Below, piece by piece: positions 12,143 through 23,336 of a stretch of 64,000 bases of DNA. Positions within the stretch are counted from its first letter, which is position 1, and each line of letters starts with the position of its first letter. The stretch is from Thelonectria olida (taxonomy: Eukaryota > Ascomycota > Sordariomycetes > Hypocreales > Nectriaceae). The translations under genes were made by a program, and so were the position numbers. The stretch covers positions 310,001-374,000 of the forward strand of contig JAGPYM010000015.1 of NCBI GenBank assembly GCA_020736575.1. The letters run 5' to 3'. The notes below the pieces were generated by a model. That model was not told the origin of the DNA. It ran no database searches and saw only the letters and a list, made by a program, of their open reading frames with translations.

Positions 12143-12234
12143 GCTCAGGTAGTCAAGTGGTTAAGATGCTTCGTTGTGGTGGCTCGTCAGCCTACAGCTC
12201 CGAAGTGGCCCCGGTTCGATTCCGGGCCTGGGCA
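12143..12234 (+). tRNA. tRNA-His (GTG) with 20-nt intron
   Basis: The acceptor arm GCTCAGG (12143-12149) pairs with CCTGGGC (12227-12233) with one G-U pair, followed by discriminator A. The anticodon stem is CTTCG/CGAAG, and the loop begins TTGTGG, giving anticodon GTG at 12176-12178. The T arm is CCCGG-TTCGATT-CCGGG. A 20-nt intron (12180-12199) sits one base 3' of the anticodon, the canonical position for nuclear tRNA introns. The internal promoter boxes fall in the D arm and the TTCGATT loop. A T-run 15-30 bases downstream fits a Pol III terminator. Confidence 0.85.
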
Positions 12235-12615
12235 TCCAAGCTCACGGGCGCATTCTTTTTTTGTCTCTCCTTTTTTTGCCTTTAGGCCAGCAACTCGCCC
12301 TTGATGGGCGGACAGCTTATGCAACAGCGAATAATGCCAGAAACCCCAGCTACTGGCGGTCTCTGGAACGCTTCACTGACAAGCAGTTTCTGTTTGCTAT
12401 CGAGGCGTGAGTAGGGCTAATGTGTAGGACAGTGGGAGCTGTAGTAAGATGGCAAGAGATCTGGTAACAGTTGAGCGCCGATAGAGGCAGAATACGGTGA
12501 GCTTGAGTTTCGTCTCCGAGTAGTTCAGCTGGTATTAGTTGCTATCTACGCATCCAGATGACATAAAAAACATTCACTGTCTTTCCCCCTTTTCGTCGCT
12601 CGACCCTCTGGGCTC
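12235..12615. other. intergenic with Pol III T-run terminators
   Basis: T-runs directly after the tRNA (about 12255-12277) are plausible Pol III terminators. The rest is the 3' flank of the permease and shows no gene. Confidence 0.45.
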
Positions 12616-14395
12616 TTACATTTCCACGACGGGGCCATTATAGTCCTTCTTTGCCCAAACGAAATAGTAAACAACGCTGAAAATGGCAACGAAGCCGGTG
12701 ACCAAAACGCTATAGTTCATCAAGGCAGGGCTTGGATTCAACACCGGGGGCCAGAAGCTGAAGAAGCCAATGACGATCAAGTAGCAGATGGCGAAGATAT
12801 TATTCGCAACACCAAAAGCACCCGGCAGGTGGAACGGACCCCACACAAGTTCCGCTCCTGTCGTGTTCGCCAGAGCAGGAAGATCCGAGGTGCCCGGCAT
12901 GGTGAAGCCTTTGGTAGTTCGGCGATAAAGGAGCAAGATTGCGGCAATGAGGTAGGAGCCGTAGAGGCAGGAGATGGAGAGAGAAGTGACGTTCTGGAAC
13001 GCAACCGGGGACCCAATGTTGATGAGAGACAGAAGGACTGAAATGACAGTGGTGACGGCAACAGCCCAAACGGGAACCGTGGTGCGAGCGTCGACACTGG
13101 ACAGTACGTGCCAGAAAGGAAGCCCGCGGTCACGAGCAAAGGACCAGAAAACCCGGGACGTCGAGGCAAGCATGCCGACGGTCGCGCAAGCGCCGAGGAT
13201 CATAATGATGCTGGCCATGACGATAGCGCCGGCCGTGGAATTCGTCGCCTGCTTGAAGATGTACATGTGTGGGAATCCCAACATGCCGGGCCCCGAGTTG
13301 ACGGCGTCGTCAAAGTTGCCCATGCAGAATACCATGGCAAGGATCATGGCAAACCCGCAAGCACCATTGATGAAGAGGCTCATGAGGATGGATCGAGGAA
13401 TCACGACAGAGGGGTTTATCGTTTCCTCGGACATCTGAAGGTGAGTCAGCAATGATGGACCTGAAGAAGTGTATGGCAAAACGTACATGGAAAGCGGCAT
13501 CAGTGCCGACAAAGGCAAAGACATTGCCCATCATACCAACCATGAAAGACAATCCCTGAGACTGCCAGCCACCGTTGTTCACAAAGGTCGTGAAGATCTC
13601 TTTGGCGTCTCCGTGGGGGCCTAGAGTAACGAGCGGAATGAGAATAGCGAAGAAGCCCAACACATGCAGCATCAATATCAAGCCTTCAAACTTGGGCAGC
13701 GCCGAACTGACAAGCGTGTTGATAAAGACGGCAAAGAAGAAAATGGCCCAAAACAAGAGAGTGCCCTGCCACAACTTTGGCTGAAAGGTCTCGTCGTTCA
13801 AACTAGCCAAACCGAGGATCATGTTACCAGTAAGAAGAGCGCTCGACGCGACGGAACCTTGCCAGCCGCCGACGGTCAGCATCCCCGTAAGGTAACTCAA
13901 GAACTTGGAGCAGGATCGCGGTGCCATCATGGCGACCCAGTGGTACTGTCCGCCAGATGTCGGCGCCATGGAGACTAGCTCGCACATGGCAGAGAAGACG
14001 CTGAGGTTGCCAACCCAAACGACGAGGAAGCCGTAGATGACACCGGCAGTGCCGCCATTGTTGAGACCTTGGGCAAAGAGGACCGTCACGGCTTCCCAGG
14101 TGATGAGGATGGTGCAACTGAAGCCGAGAATTGACATGAAGCCAAAGTTGCGCTGTTCAAGAAAGGTTAGCTGTTGAGCGAATGAGAGCAACAGACATGG
14201 AATTGGGATGATGATTGCTTGCCGCCGTACCTTGAGAACCTGCTTCTTACCCAACCGTGCCAACTGATCATAGTCCGCGTAGTCGCTTGTGGACTGGGCG
14301 GCAGAGTTGGGCTCAGACTCGACGGCGACGTGGGCATCGTTGGCTTTGATGTTTGCTATATTGCCCAGCTCGTGGCTGGCAGTTTGGCTGCCCAT
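12616..14395 (-). CDS. amino-acid/choline/GABA-type permease (APC superfamily)
   Basis: Three exons, 14395-14231, 14152-13487 and 13434-12616, give 549 residues with about 12 hydrophobic segments. The N-terminal tail is hydrophilic and ends in LARLGKKQVLKRNFGFMSILGFS, a region typical of fungal BAT1/HNM1/UGA4-type permeases. The motif FVGTDAAFHMSEET spans the second intron and is the family signature in the fifth to sixth membrane segments. ASTSRVFWSFARDRGLPFW follows in the central loop. These proteins sit in the plasma membrane and import choline, GABA or other amino acids with protons. The exact substrate cannot be assigned. Neighbours do not suggest an operon-like unit. Confidence 0.88.
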
Positions 14396-15454
14396 CTTTG
14401 CGATTGAGGGAGAGCTGTCAATGAACAGATTAAAGTTAATTAATTAAGGTGTTAGAAGAAGTGGGCGGGACGTCAAAGATGTTGAAAGCCCAAGAAGTAT
14501 GCAGAAAAGGAATGCAGGAAGGGCAATGTAACGGCAATGGTAGTCGTCCAGGGAACAGCACAAAGGGGTCCAATCTTCCGCCGTCTCAGGGCGAAGGTGC
14601 CTCAGGGAGCAGAGTACGTCTCTCCCTCTCTGTTTGCTCTTCCCCTCCCTTGTACATCGGCAGACGACGAGTACCCTGATTGTCTCCGATGCATGGGGGT
14701 GGAGTTGGTCTTGGATCAGCCTTGGTGGCGTTCCGGGATCCTTGACAATAATCCTCCCGAGGACGGATGACACATATAGAGTTAAAACGGTCAAAGGTAG
14801 GAGCCACTACCTGGAAGATGGCTTCATGGTTGCTGTAGTCGGATTTGATATTGCTTTTTCGGTGAGACCTCTGCAGGCCTCAGACGCTGATACCGCGCCT
14901 AGAGTCAGGGAGTAGAAATTCAGGGGAAAATTGGGTGAATTCTTGACGGTTGTTGGTTGACTGTATCGAGTTACCTACAACTTACGTCAAGTGGCTGATA
15001 TGCGCCTTTGTCCTTTGTCTCAGTGCCGAATGAACTGCGTTGTTTGTCCTTCATGTGACAATGCAGATCCATGACCTGTCGCAATTGAACCGTGTTTGCT
15101 CAATTGCCTCGTCCTCTTGTCCTTCCCACCTCGGCCGAGTCGGCACCACCTACGTTTCATCGTCCCATCCTCCTTATAATGCATGCAGCCAACGCTCCAA
15201 CGAGAATGCACGATCCCTGTAAGCCGGGCTTGCACTCCCGGTGCCCAATTTTCCTGATCTCTGTTGTGGCGGCCCCCGGATGCGGGTTAGACACAAAATA
15301 GCTTAACTTTGTTGCCTCTTTTCTCACTCCCTTGTCTTGTCTCCAGTGCACTTTCAATTCTAGTGCGATGGCGGCTGACGACCTGAGGCTTGTGGCTGTC
15401 CCCATTCATCGAGACTTGTCTATATTCGGTCAATTCGGACTGTTTCTACCGCTA
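14396..15454. other. intergenic, no gene seen
   Basis: This holds the 5' flank of the permease (with a TTAATTAATTAA run near 14437) and the 3' flank of the SAT4 gene. No other feature is supported. Confidence 0.5.
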
Positions 15455-16808
15455 TCAATTTTGTCTAAGGCCCCTCTCGTTCATGTTCTCCACGTCCACT
15501 TGCCACGTCTGGTGGATGAGAATTGTCTGGCTTGAGTGGCTTGCTCGGCTTTGCCTGTCCCAAGCCGTCCCCTGCTCCTCTTCCGTCGTCTTCCCGGACC
15601 CCTGCTTCTTGAATTTGGAAAAGTCAACCAACTCGTGCACATTGCTGAGCTGAGAATCAGTAGTTGTAGCGCCATCGACCGACTCAAACGGCCGTGACCT
15701 AGACCTAGATGCTAGCCGGCTGCTCTGTCCTGACTTGTAACCAGCATATCCCAGCCTGTTGCTTGGGTACCCGTTGCTGCTAGACTTGCCCTGTCGGCGC
15801 AGGTCATCGACACGGATCTGGCCGGATTCCAAACTGTCGAGGAAGGGCTTGAGATTGGGAACGCACACGGTGACAATGGCCAGGCATTGGACCAGCTGTA
15901 TAGCGATTGCGGCTTGCCAGATGGAAAAGCTGAAATCAGTGGAAGCAAAGGCCATGTTGGAGTAATAGATTTGAACAGCAATTGCCGGCGTGACCCTTTT
16001 CCTCCATGTCAGTACCTCTTGAGCTGCTGAAGCGGTGGCCTTGATACGTACAGAATGCGACTCCCAAACACGCTCATGACCAAAATCTTCTTAGACAGCG
16101 ATGTCTGGATCTTCAAAACGTTTTCGCCCATGATGATGACAATGGCAATGTCTGTGACGATATTTGCGATGGAATAGTATGTCCAGAATATGGTTTGGTT
16201 GATGCATTGATCCGTAGCAGCATAACTCCATGGTGATGGCAGCCGGCACTGGAAGAGGTTGACGATGAGTCCAGTAAGTCCCCAAAGACCGACAACGACC
16301 TCGCAACAGAGAATGATCCATTTTTGGTTCTTCTGGCTCATTATCCGGAGAGTCATGGTGCCTGACAGCTTGGAGCAGAAAAGGGAGGCGATGAAGAGGG
16401 CGTTGGCGGAATATTGACTCTACAGTTGGATACTCGGTCAATACTGATCAATGGCCGTAGAGATTGTGTCGTACCTTGAAGAAGGCGTCGGTAGTGCTTG
16501 AGCTCAACGTGTTGGAATGTTTTCCCAGTCCATTATCGCATCCCACGAAGACGGCGATGGACTGGCCGATGGCAAGAACCTGTGGGTATGGGCATGAGTG
16601 CGTGCAGGTAAATGCACGGGCGTCTCTGCGTACTTACAGTTGCTGCAATGACGAGGAGATCATCGACTCTGAGGGCTTTGATCATGTAAATCTTGGTTCC
16701 GGTGCGGACGAGGCATGCTAGAATGGCCACAACGAGGAACATCAAAGTCAAGACCTGGACAAGCGGAGACTTGTTGCTGTCGGTGATGACTTTCTGGGTA
16801 GAACTCAT
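15455..16808 (-). CDS. SAT4-type rhodopsin-domain membrane protein
   Basis: Four exons (16808-16638, 16579-16475, 16419-16052, 15995-15455) in consistent phase give about 394 residues. Seven hydrophobic segments can be traced, from LTLMFLVVAILACLV to AAIAIQLVQCLAIVTV. The loop NGLGKHSNTLS after TM2 corresponds to the HYGLGKH motif of the family. CRLPSPWSYAATDQCINQTIFW contains the conserved pair of extracellular Cys. IVTDIAIVIIMGENVLKIQTS is the TM5-TM6 region. The C-terminal tail of about 120 residues is Ser-rich and hydrophilic. This is a fungal rhodopsin-domain (SAT4, PF20684-type) protein, probably a plasma-membrane sensor of unknown ligand. Confidence 0.85.
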
Positions 16809-17787
16809 GTCGACGGTGAGAGATCGTAAAGGGCTTGAAGAACAACATCAGAGAATGGTCGTGGCTCATGGGTGAGAAATGCCATAAGTGTAATATTCTT
16901 ACCTCGTATAGGCATATCCTGGAAATGGTCCGGAAAGAGGCCAGAGCGGCTTTGCTGGCCAGGAAAGAAAAATCACATATGTCTCACCCGAATCAAAAAG
17001 AAATCCAGCAAACAGAAACTGGAAGATTGTTTGCTCTGAAAGGGGGGGTCCCAAGTAATGGACCACCGAGTCTACCGCAACGGTGCACACACTCAGCAGC
17101 AGCGCGGCCACCCACGGTCACCATCTAAAACCGCCGAACCCAAGACTCCATTGGGACCGAGGGGCTCGAGTGGTTCGATTTTTTTCTTTTTCGTCTGGTT
17201 TTCCCGTCTTTTGCTTTTGCCCTATTACAGTGCTATCATGCAGTCTGCAATAACTGAAACCCAGCCCTCCCCAAACACTCCCGGCTCGCGCTCGTACCAC
17301 CAGCTTAATTCTTGGGTTGGTTGGTCCAAGCCGTCTCCGGATCGGCGGCAATCTGTCCGGGGGCGCAGTCCAGGGGTGACCTGACCTTCCCAATTGATGC
17401 CATTCATCCCCGAGCCCCAATAGTTTGCAAAGTCTGCAGCCTCCGAGAGACTGATTGTCTCTCACATGAAGGAATTGTCCGGAATGTGAGACCCGCTTCG
17501 AAACCTGGATACTCCCCGTCGATTTGTCGATGTATAAATGCACAATCACCAACAGTCACATGCCCGTCCTGCAACTGGTCAGTTGTGGCGCAACATCCTT
17601 GAAACATCCGCGTCCTTGTTGGTAGGAAGTGCCGAAACGGCCCAGAGAGGTGCCGTTGAAAAAGAAAATTGGCGCAAGCCTAACAAGTTCCATGATACAA
17701 GTCACATCAGAACACGACTTCTTACAGCTAACACGACGTTGCACTCGCTCCTTCAACCAATGCCATGCCTAATACCACAAATCCCAA
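16809..17787. other. intergenic, no gene seen
   Basis: This is the promoter of the SAT4 gene and the 3' flank of the acetyltransferase. Many short frames overlap, and none has domain support. Confidence 0.5.
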
Positions 17788-18567
17788 TCACTCCCAAGGT
17801 TTCACAGTCTTGCCCTCCTCGTAGTCGCCGCCAATGGGCCGCCACATCTGCCAAAAGGTCATGGGCTGCAGCTCCTTGTCAATTTTCTTCCACGCCTCAC
17901 CGGGGCTTGTCGTGGTGGGCTGCGGCCTGTTCACGTTGACTACAGTAAAGCCATGCTTTTCGTAGACGGGAACGCCATACTCGGTCGCGTCCAGCCACAT
18001 CTCGACGCCCATCTCGTCGGCCTTTTGCTTGCCCCAGGCGAGCATCAGGTCCGCCACGCCCTGACGCCGGTGGTCTGGGTGGGTGTAGAGAATGTTGAGG
18101 TCTTGCATACCACCACCAATCAGCAAATGTCTTTGCGAGAGAATCATTTCGTTTGACTTACAAACCTGCGGTCTTGCTCCCATCCTGCGTCTTGGCGCCT
18201 CAAACTGCTGCAAACACTCGTTGACGTAGTCCCTCGTCTCACCTTTCGGATACCAGTCGGCTTCCGAATGTGCATCAGCCTTTTCAAATGGGTTGCTTGT
18301 GTAAATCTTCCACAAACAAGCGCCCACAATCTTGCCATTGTCGTCGACTACTTTTCCCCAGTAGCTCGTGGGGTCCGAATTGTACCAGTCCAACTGCTGG
18401 GCTGTCGACTCCTTGAGTGACTGTGCATGGGAAGAAGGCCCATCGCCATTGAGGGGGCAGAAGAGTCGGAAAAAGGGTTGGTAGGGATTTTCGTATGCTG
18501 ACCACTGACAAGCGATGACTTCGTCAAAGTCGGTGGCCATGTCCACCTCTAGCAGCTTGAAAGGCAT
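17788..18567 (-). CDS. GNAT-family N-acetyltransferase
   Basis: The frame is open for 259 codons. A 60-nt GT-AG intron (18161-18102) is also readable. Removing it joins ARPQV to YLNILYTHPDHRRQG and gives 239 residues with a continuous beta4 strand, so the spliced form is preferred. The motif HPDHRRQGVADLMLAWG is the acetyl-CoA pyrophosphate-binding motif A (R/Q-x-x-G-x-G/A) of GNAT enzymes. YEKHGFTVV is the usual beta6-beta7 element. Fungal relatives are of unknown acceptor specificity. Because the intron length is a multiple of three and has no stop, retention would still give a full-length protein. Confidence 0.83.
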   Translation of the reverse strand: MPFKLLEVDMATDFDEVIACQWSAYENPYQPFFRLFCPLNGDGPSSHAQSLKESTAQQLDWYNSDPTSYWGKVVDDNGKIVGACLWKIYTSNPFEKADAHSEADWYPKGETRDYVNECLQQFEAPRRRMGARPQVCKSNEMILSQRHLLIGGGMQDLNILYTHPDHRRQGVADLMLAWGKQKADEMGVEMWLDATEYGVPVYEKHGFTVVNVNRPQPTTTSPGEAWKKIDKELQPMTFWQMWRPIGGDYEEGKTVKPWE

Positions 18568-19050
18568 AATGTTGGTGTTGTAGCAATGGTGGCATGAAGA
18601 TGAGCAAAGGAGAGAAGTGAGCTAAGGGTAAAAGAACGCAAAGGAACAGATAGCAATACGCAGTCACTGGAATGGAGACACGATAAGTTGCAAGGGTCCA
18701 GTCTGGATCAGGGGCGACGGGTCTGCAGACCGGGGCGAGGACGGTAGTGGATATTTGCTAATCTTTTAAAATCTTAAGACTTTTTATTTTTATGTTATTT
18801 TATTTAAGTTAATTTGAAGTCTTTCGTATTTACTTCCTTTTATAAAAAGATGATCATTTCATAATTTAAATTGTAGTAAAGAGATACTTAAAAGAAGAAA
18901 GAACCTGACTCAAGATCGCGAGACTCCCATGAGAGCCTGGTTCTCGTACAAAATCACCTCCCAAAGGGCATGACAAGGTTGTCTGAGAATGTAATAATAT
19001 AAACCTAAATACATAGGTACTCTACGGAAATATGCATGGGAATCTCTTTA
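18568..19050. other. intergenic with AT-rich island
   Basis: About 18765-18905 is markedly AT-rich (long T and A runs, TTTTATTTTTATG and similar) compared with flanks near 50% GC. No gene is seen. It could be a relic of a mutated repeat. Confidence 0.5.
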
Positions 19051-19100
19051 AGGCCAACTACTGCCTATCACCATCACAAAACTTGGGAGCACGCCAGATA

Positions 19101-21310
19101 TCAAATAGGCGTACTGATGGTGGACGTTGACCGGGACAGCATCCTCAATAACCCGGGCTGTGGAATCTGATGATCTGACTTTGCCGCGGTGCAGACATGT
19201 CTGTCCCGAGCTGTCGATTTTTCCGGCGGGTTTGAATGCCTGAAGCGAATTGCATTGCTCACAGCGATTCCGAATACACGAAGGTGGCATCGTGAATCCG
19301 GATTGTTAGGGTCGGAATAACAAGCACCTGCCAACGTCTGCCCCCATCCCCGACATTCTTGCCCAACGGCGTTGAGATGTGCAAGTCTCTGGTTGGATTC
19401 CACGGGTAGAGACTCAATCGAGGGAATCGACATCTTGACAAGACAATTTTCGAGATTTGAAGATCCGTCTTGCCAATCTGAACACCTTGCGACCGTTCCA
19501 AGACAGGTGTTGATCAATAATCTAGAACTCGATGCCACATTTCGTCTTGAGTTCTCGAGATCAGCCAATGTTTCTGGGAGCAGCATCGCACTGTCGAACC
19601 AATCTGCAACAAGCTCGACGAAGGAAGTGGTTTGTTGGCAAAGGTGCCTAGAAAGCTCTTCACACTGCCCTGGGATTGTCAAGTCAGGGAGTGCAGTATT
19701 TCTTAACAAGGGTTCCTTGGGCCAAATAGTTGACTGAATGTTCTGACTCAATGATCCGAAAACCAGCAGTGAGTGCTGAAGCAAGCTAATGAAGCGCTTC
19801 ATCTGGGTGATAGCCCCGGATCTGTTTCTTGTCTTAGTTTCGGTGAGCAAACTAGATATTCCAGCATCATAAATTCCCTAGTAGTGCGAAGTCATGTTCC
19901 ATACTCGACGAACTCTCCCCACAAGCTTCTCAAGTTCCCCCAGAAGGGGTACGAAGCTATCAAATGCTGCATCAGAAGTCCCCAACAAACGGGAGAACTC
20001 GGCATATAGGCTTGGGTTTTTGAGTTTGACATTGCAAGACTTGTGTAGCTTAGCACACTCAATGTGCCATCCGGGGCTGTTGTTTGCCGACGTGGATTCG
20101 GAATGCGTAGGGAGATCGCACCCTTGACAACGATCCGCATGAAACAGATAGTAATCCAGTTCGCACACAGGAAGCTCACCACCATTGAAGATAGGTCATT
20201 GGGCCCGAAATTGGAGAGGCAATGATAACATTAGGGTCCTGCTGATGGCTTCAGGCAAGTTGCTGATGCGACCTCGGGCGGACTAGAAGATTGTGAGAAA
20301 AGCATCAACTCCACCTCGTTGACTTCATCGGAACCACCCATTTCATGATGATCCTCAATTTTCGTCAGTCTTTGGGCGACGTCTTCCAGGGGACTGGCTG
20401 GCTGAAAGGTTAGCCCTCGGAGGTCATCGTGAATTGCTCCCGAAACACCCAGACCAGTGATCTCTGCTTGCATCGCGGTGGTGGTTTCCGAGAAGTCGAG
20501 CAGATCCCCCTCAACGTGAGTGGTAGACTTGGTCGTTCTAGTCAACTCGGTCTTGGCAAAGGCACGCCTATATACTTGGCCGTTCAGGACCACATTGTCA
20601 AACTCGAATTCAAGGTCTGATGGCGCTATCAAAGAAAAGGCTTTGTCCAAGGAACCATCATTACCTCCGAGTTCTCTGTCGAAAATAGGCGTCGGCGCTC
20701 GCATGCTTGGGGGCTTCGACAGTAGAGACTTTGTCCACTCGGCTGAATTTTGAACCCTTGTGCTGCTTTTGCGAACTTCTCTCTGTATATCCGGCAGTGC
20801 ATCGCTTGAGTATGGTTTAAGTCAGTATTATTAGCAAGCTAGCTGTGTACCACACTTACACCCCGTCAAAGAAGTCTCCATTGCGGAAGTGAAGTGGGAA
20901 TCGGACTGCCAGACATCCGCAAGGTCTTGTCTTTCTCGTAAGAGGTCATGTAGGTTGCCCAAGGCGGCACCAACGAGTGTTGATTGTAAGCGTATCAGTG
21001 CAATAGACTGCGGCGCACTGTGGTAGGTTGAGATGCAATCGGAGAGTGACTGCGGCTTTGAGACATATGCCCACCAAGGCAACCTGAGAAAGATGTTAGC
21101 TTATCGGTGGAAGAGGAAGCAATCCATTTGATTTACAACTGTGCCTGTGACGGACAAGGGATCCATTGCGGCGATCCGAGGAAACAATTATTATCCTGGA
21201 TACCGGCTGGCCTCTAGCCACCGTATCATCCACGATACAGTCGATGTCCATTGATATAGGATCCCAACGAGGTGCGGAAGGACTATTTCTAGAGATCCTG
21301 CAAATCATTC
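19101..21310 (-). pseudogene. LIM-domain protein gene with fungal N-terminal helical domain, apparently decayed
   Basis: Fragments appear in order on the minus strand. A helical segment at 21082-20870 (CISTYHSAPQSIALIRLQST) resembles the N-terminal domain of fungal STAND/PigL-type proteins. A compatible intron (GTGTAAG..CAAG) leads to 20800-20231, with LEFEFDNVVLNGQVYRRAF. At 20190-19878 comes CELDYYLFHADRCQGCD followed by GWHIECAKLHKSCNVKL. This matches the last LIM zinc-binding module of fungal LRG1-like LIM proteins, including WHxECxxxHKxxNV. A helical tail follows at 19850-19101. What is odd is that the earlier LIM modules expected between CLKPSAGP (near 20245) and GGELPVC (near 20185) are absent, and stop codons (TAA, TGA) lie at the junction. 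A weak 120-bp intron could bypass them. I read this as a gene with an internal deletion. The family call is more certain than the pseudogene call. Confidence 0.5.
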
Positions 21311-22460
21311 AGTCAGCCTTAAACGAAAAATAATCTAAGAATCGAGTTTCTGTCGAATCGTGGAGCTGCTGCCGGTAGTTATGGGCTGGAAACTGTTCGC
21401 CAGCTGGACCGTATACAACCTAAAGTTATGAGCTGAACATCCAGGCCGATTACTTGGCCTAGCTCCCCGCCCTGTAGGTGTTGGTGCCAATAAAGAGCAA
21501 GATCTAAGCGCTTGAAGGATTGCGATTATTCACAAATGTGCATTTCATCCATAGTGTCGGAGCAAGAGAGTTACGGGGGGCTGAGCTGCATCTTGCTATG
21601 GTTTGGAAGCTGAGCCCATGCATGTTTGCCTTGTTACCGTGCATTATATCTAGGCTTAAATTCTAGCAGGGTTTCACAGTCATGACGGTCAATATCAACA
21701 ATGGAGATGCCCAAGAAGATAATGTTGCTCGGATCAGGCTGAAGAATCGCCCACGACAACTCCACTGTCCTGACACGGTCCAGCCGCTCGCAAGGCGCAA
21801 TTGAACAATAAGAGGATGTGCCGAAGCCTCAACTGACCCTCTAGAGTCTAACTGCGTCTCGAAAGATGGCCCGAACGCTCGCTGCGACCTACATATAATT
21901 GCATGGACAAAAGAGGCTTGGGGGTGGTTAAGCATGGGCTAACTGGCACCAAAAAGAGCTGTCATTACCGTGTTACCCTCTTCTGGCGCGCCTTGTCGGC
22001 CTGTTGAGTGGTCCCAGCTCCGGCCGCCCCGGCAGATCCTCCAACAATCGGATGTGGCACTCGAGAGTTCGTGTTGGGTACGTATTCGCTCCAATTTGGA
22101 TTCCGTTCCGTGGAATATTCTGGCCTACAAGCAGCTGCACGAATTCACCTCGAGAGCATCCATGTCAAAACCTCACCCCATTCCGCCCAGCTACCGAGCA
22201 TATCTGAGCAATCTCACGATTTTGCCCCATCCCGAAGAGTCTAATGCCTCCGTGCTGGAGATGATGTGCCACCTTCCTGAATGGGTTTGGAACTTTTGGT
22301 GGAATTTGTCATCAACGAGGCAAGGCTCTGAGTCACCCGACAGCACACAGTAACACACACACAAGGAAGAACATGCGACCACTTAAGGGCAACTCTTCTT
22401 CACTTTCGGAGTAAAAATGAAAAACTTGGAAAGGTTGTTTGATCGTACCACCAAGCAAGA
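21311..22460. other. intergenic, no gene seen
   Basis: About 1.1 kb upstream of the methyltransferase. No domain-bearing frame and no repeat was recognised. Confidence 0.45.
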
Positions 22461-23336
22461 ATGGCCGCCTTCCAACCGCTCGCACCCGAGGCCGCGTCCG
22501 TCATCGCAACTTACTCTCTCACCTCTCCCAACCAACTTCACATCGAAGTCGCCCAGGCAGCGCATCGCATACGTCTACTGAACCACTGGCAGATCCCCCC
22601 CGGGAGCCGCGTTCTTGAGATTGGCTGTGGGCAGGGCAATTGCACAACGGTCCTCGCCGAGGCGGTTGGTCCGGAAGGCCATGTCGACGCAGTAGATCCA
22701 GGAAGCCCGGACTATGGGTCACCGTTTACTCTGAGAGAGGCGCAGGAGCACATCTCCCAGAGCAAAGTAGGCGACCGAGTATCGTGGCATTGCATTCAGC
22801 CGATGGAATTCCTGCAAGTACATGGGAATGAGACGTGGGACTACGCCGTCTTCTCGCATTGCATCTGGTACTTTGACGAGCCAAACACGTTGGGAGGAAT
22901 GCTACAGGCCTTGAAATGCAGAGTCAAGGAAGTGCTTATTGCCGAATACGCGCTCACAGCAACGGAGAAGGCTGCAGAGCCACATGTGCTCGCTGCCGTT
23001 GCCAGGGCGACGCTGGAGGCGTACAACCACGATAGCGAGGCCAATATTCGCTGCTTACTGAGCCCGCAGGCTATCAAAGACATATCTAATGCCCAAGGAT
23101 GGAACATCAATCGTGAGGAAGTCGTCGTGCCTGATGCTGGGCTACTTGATGGGCGATGGGAGGTCGGGTCAGTCAAGAGCAGCGAGTTCTTGGAAGAGAT
23201 TGATATCTCTGTAAAGGATGCGAAGATTTCAACGGTGCTCAGATCTTCAAGAGATGCTATCATCTCGGCGATTGAAAAACTCGACGGGGAAGATCTGCGA
23301 ACAATGGACGTGTGGGTTGCACGGTTGAATTGCTAG
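22461..23336 (+). CDS. SAM-dependent methyltransferase, class I small-molecule type
   Basis: An intronless frame of 291 residues. The glycine-rich SAM site VLEIGCGQGNCT (residues about 51-62) is followed by the acidic-end strand HVDAVDPG. The order of strands fits a Rossmann-fold class I enzyme (methyltransferase domain 11/25). WDYAVFSHCIWYFDEPN is the motif IV region that usually lies at the active site. The C-terminal half carries a helical insertion that may form a substrate lid. The substrate is unknown. It is the first gene of the 22-42 kb block that holds the regulator, transporters and the NRPS-like enzyme, but distance makes membership of a cluster only possible. The start Met at 22461 immediately precedes conserved sequence. 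Confidence 0.85.
   Translation: MAAFQPLAPEAASVIATYSLTSPNQLHIEVAQAAHRIRLLNHWQIPPGSRVLEIGCGQGNCTTVLAEAVGPEGHVDAVDPGSPDYGSPFTLREAQEHISQSKVGDRVSWHCIQPMEFLQVHGNETWDYAVFSHCIWYFDEPNTLGGMLQALKCRVKEVLIAEYALTATEKAAEPHVLAAVARATLEAYNHDSEANIRCLLSPQAIKDISNAQGWNINREEVVVPDAGLLDGRWEVGSVKSSEFLEEIDISVKDAKISTVLRSSRDAIISAIEKLDGEDLRTMDVWVARLNC

Noticed and set aside
1720..23336. A single large cluster joining the O-methyltransferase at 1.7 kb to the NRPS-like gene
   Set aside because: More than 30 kb with unrelated genes (tRNA, peptidase, acetyltransferase) lies between them.
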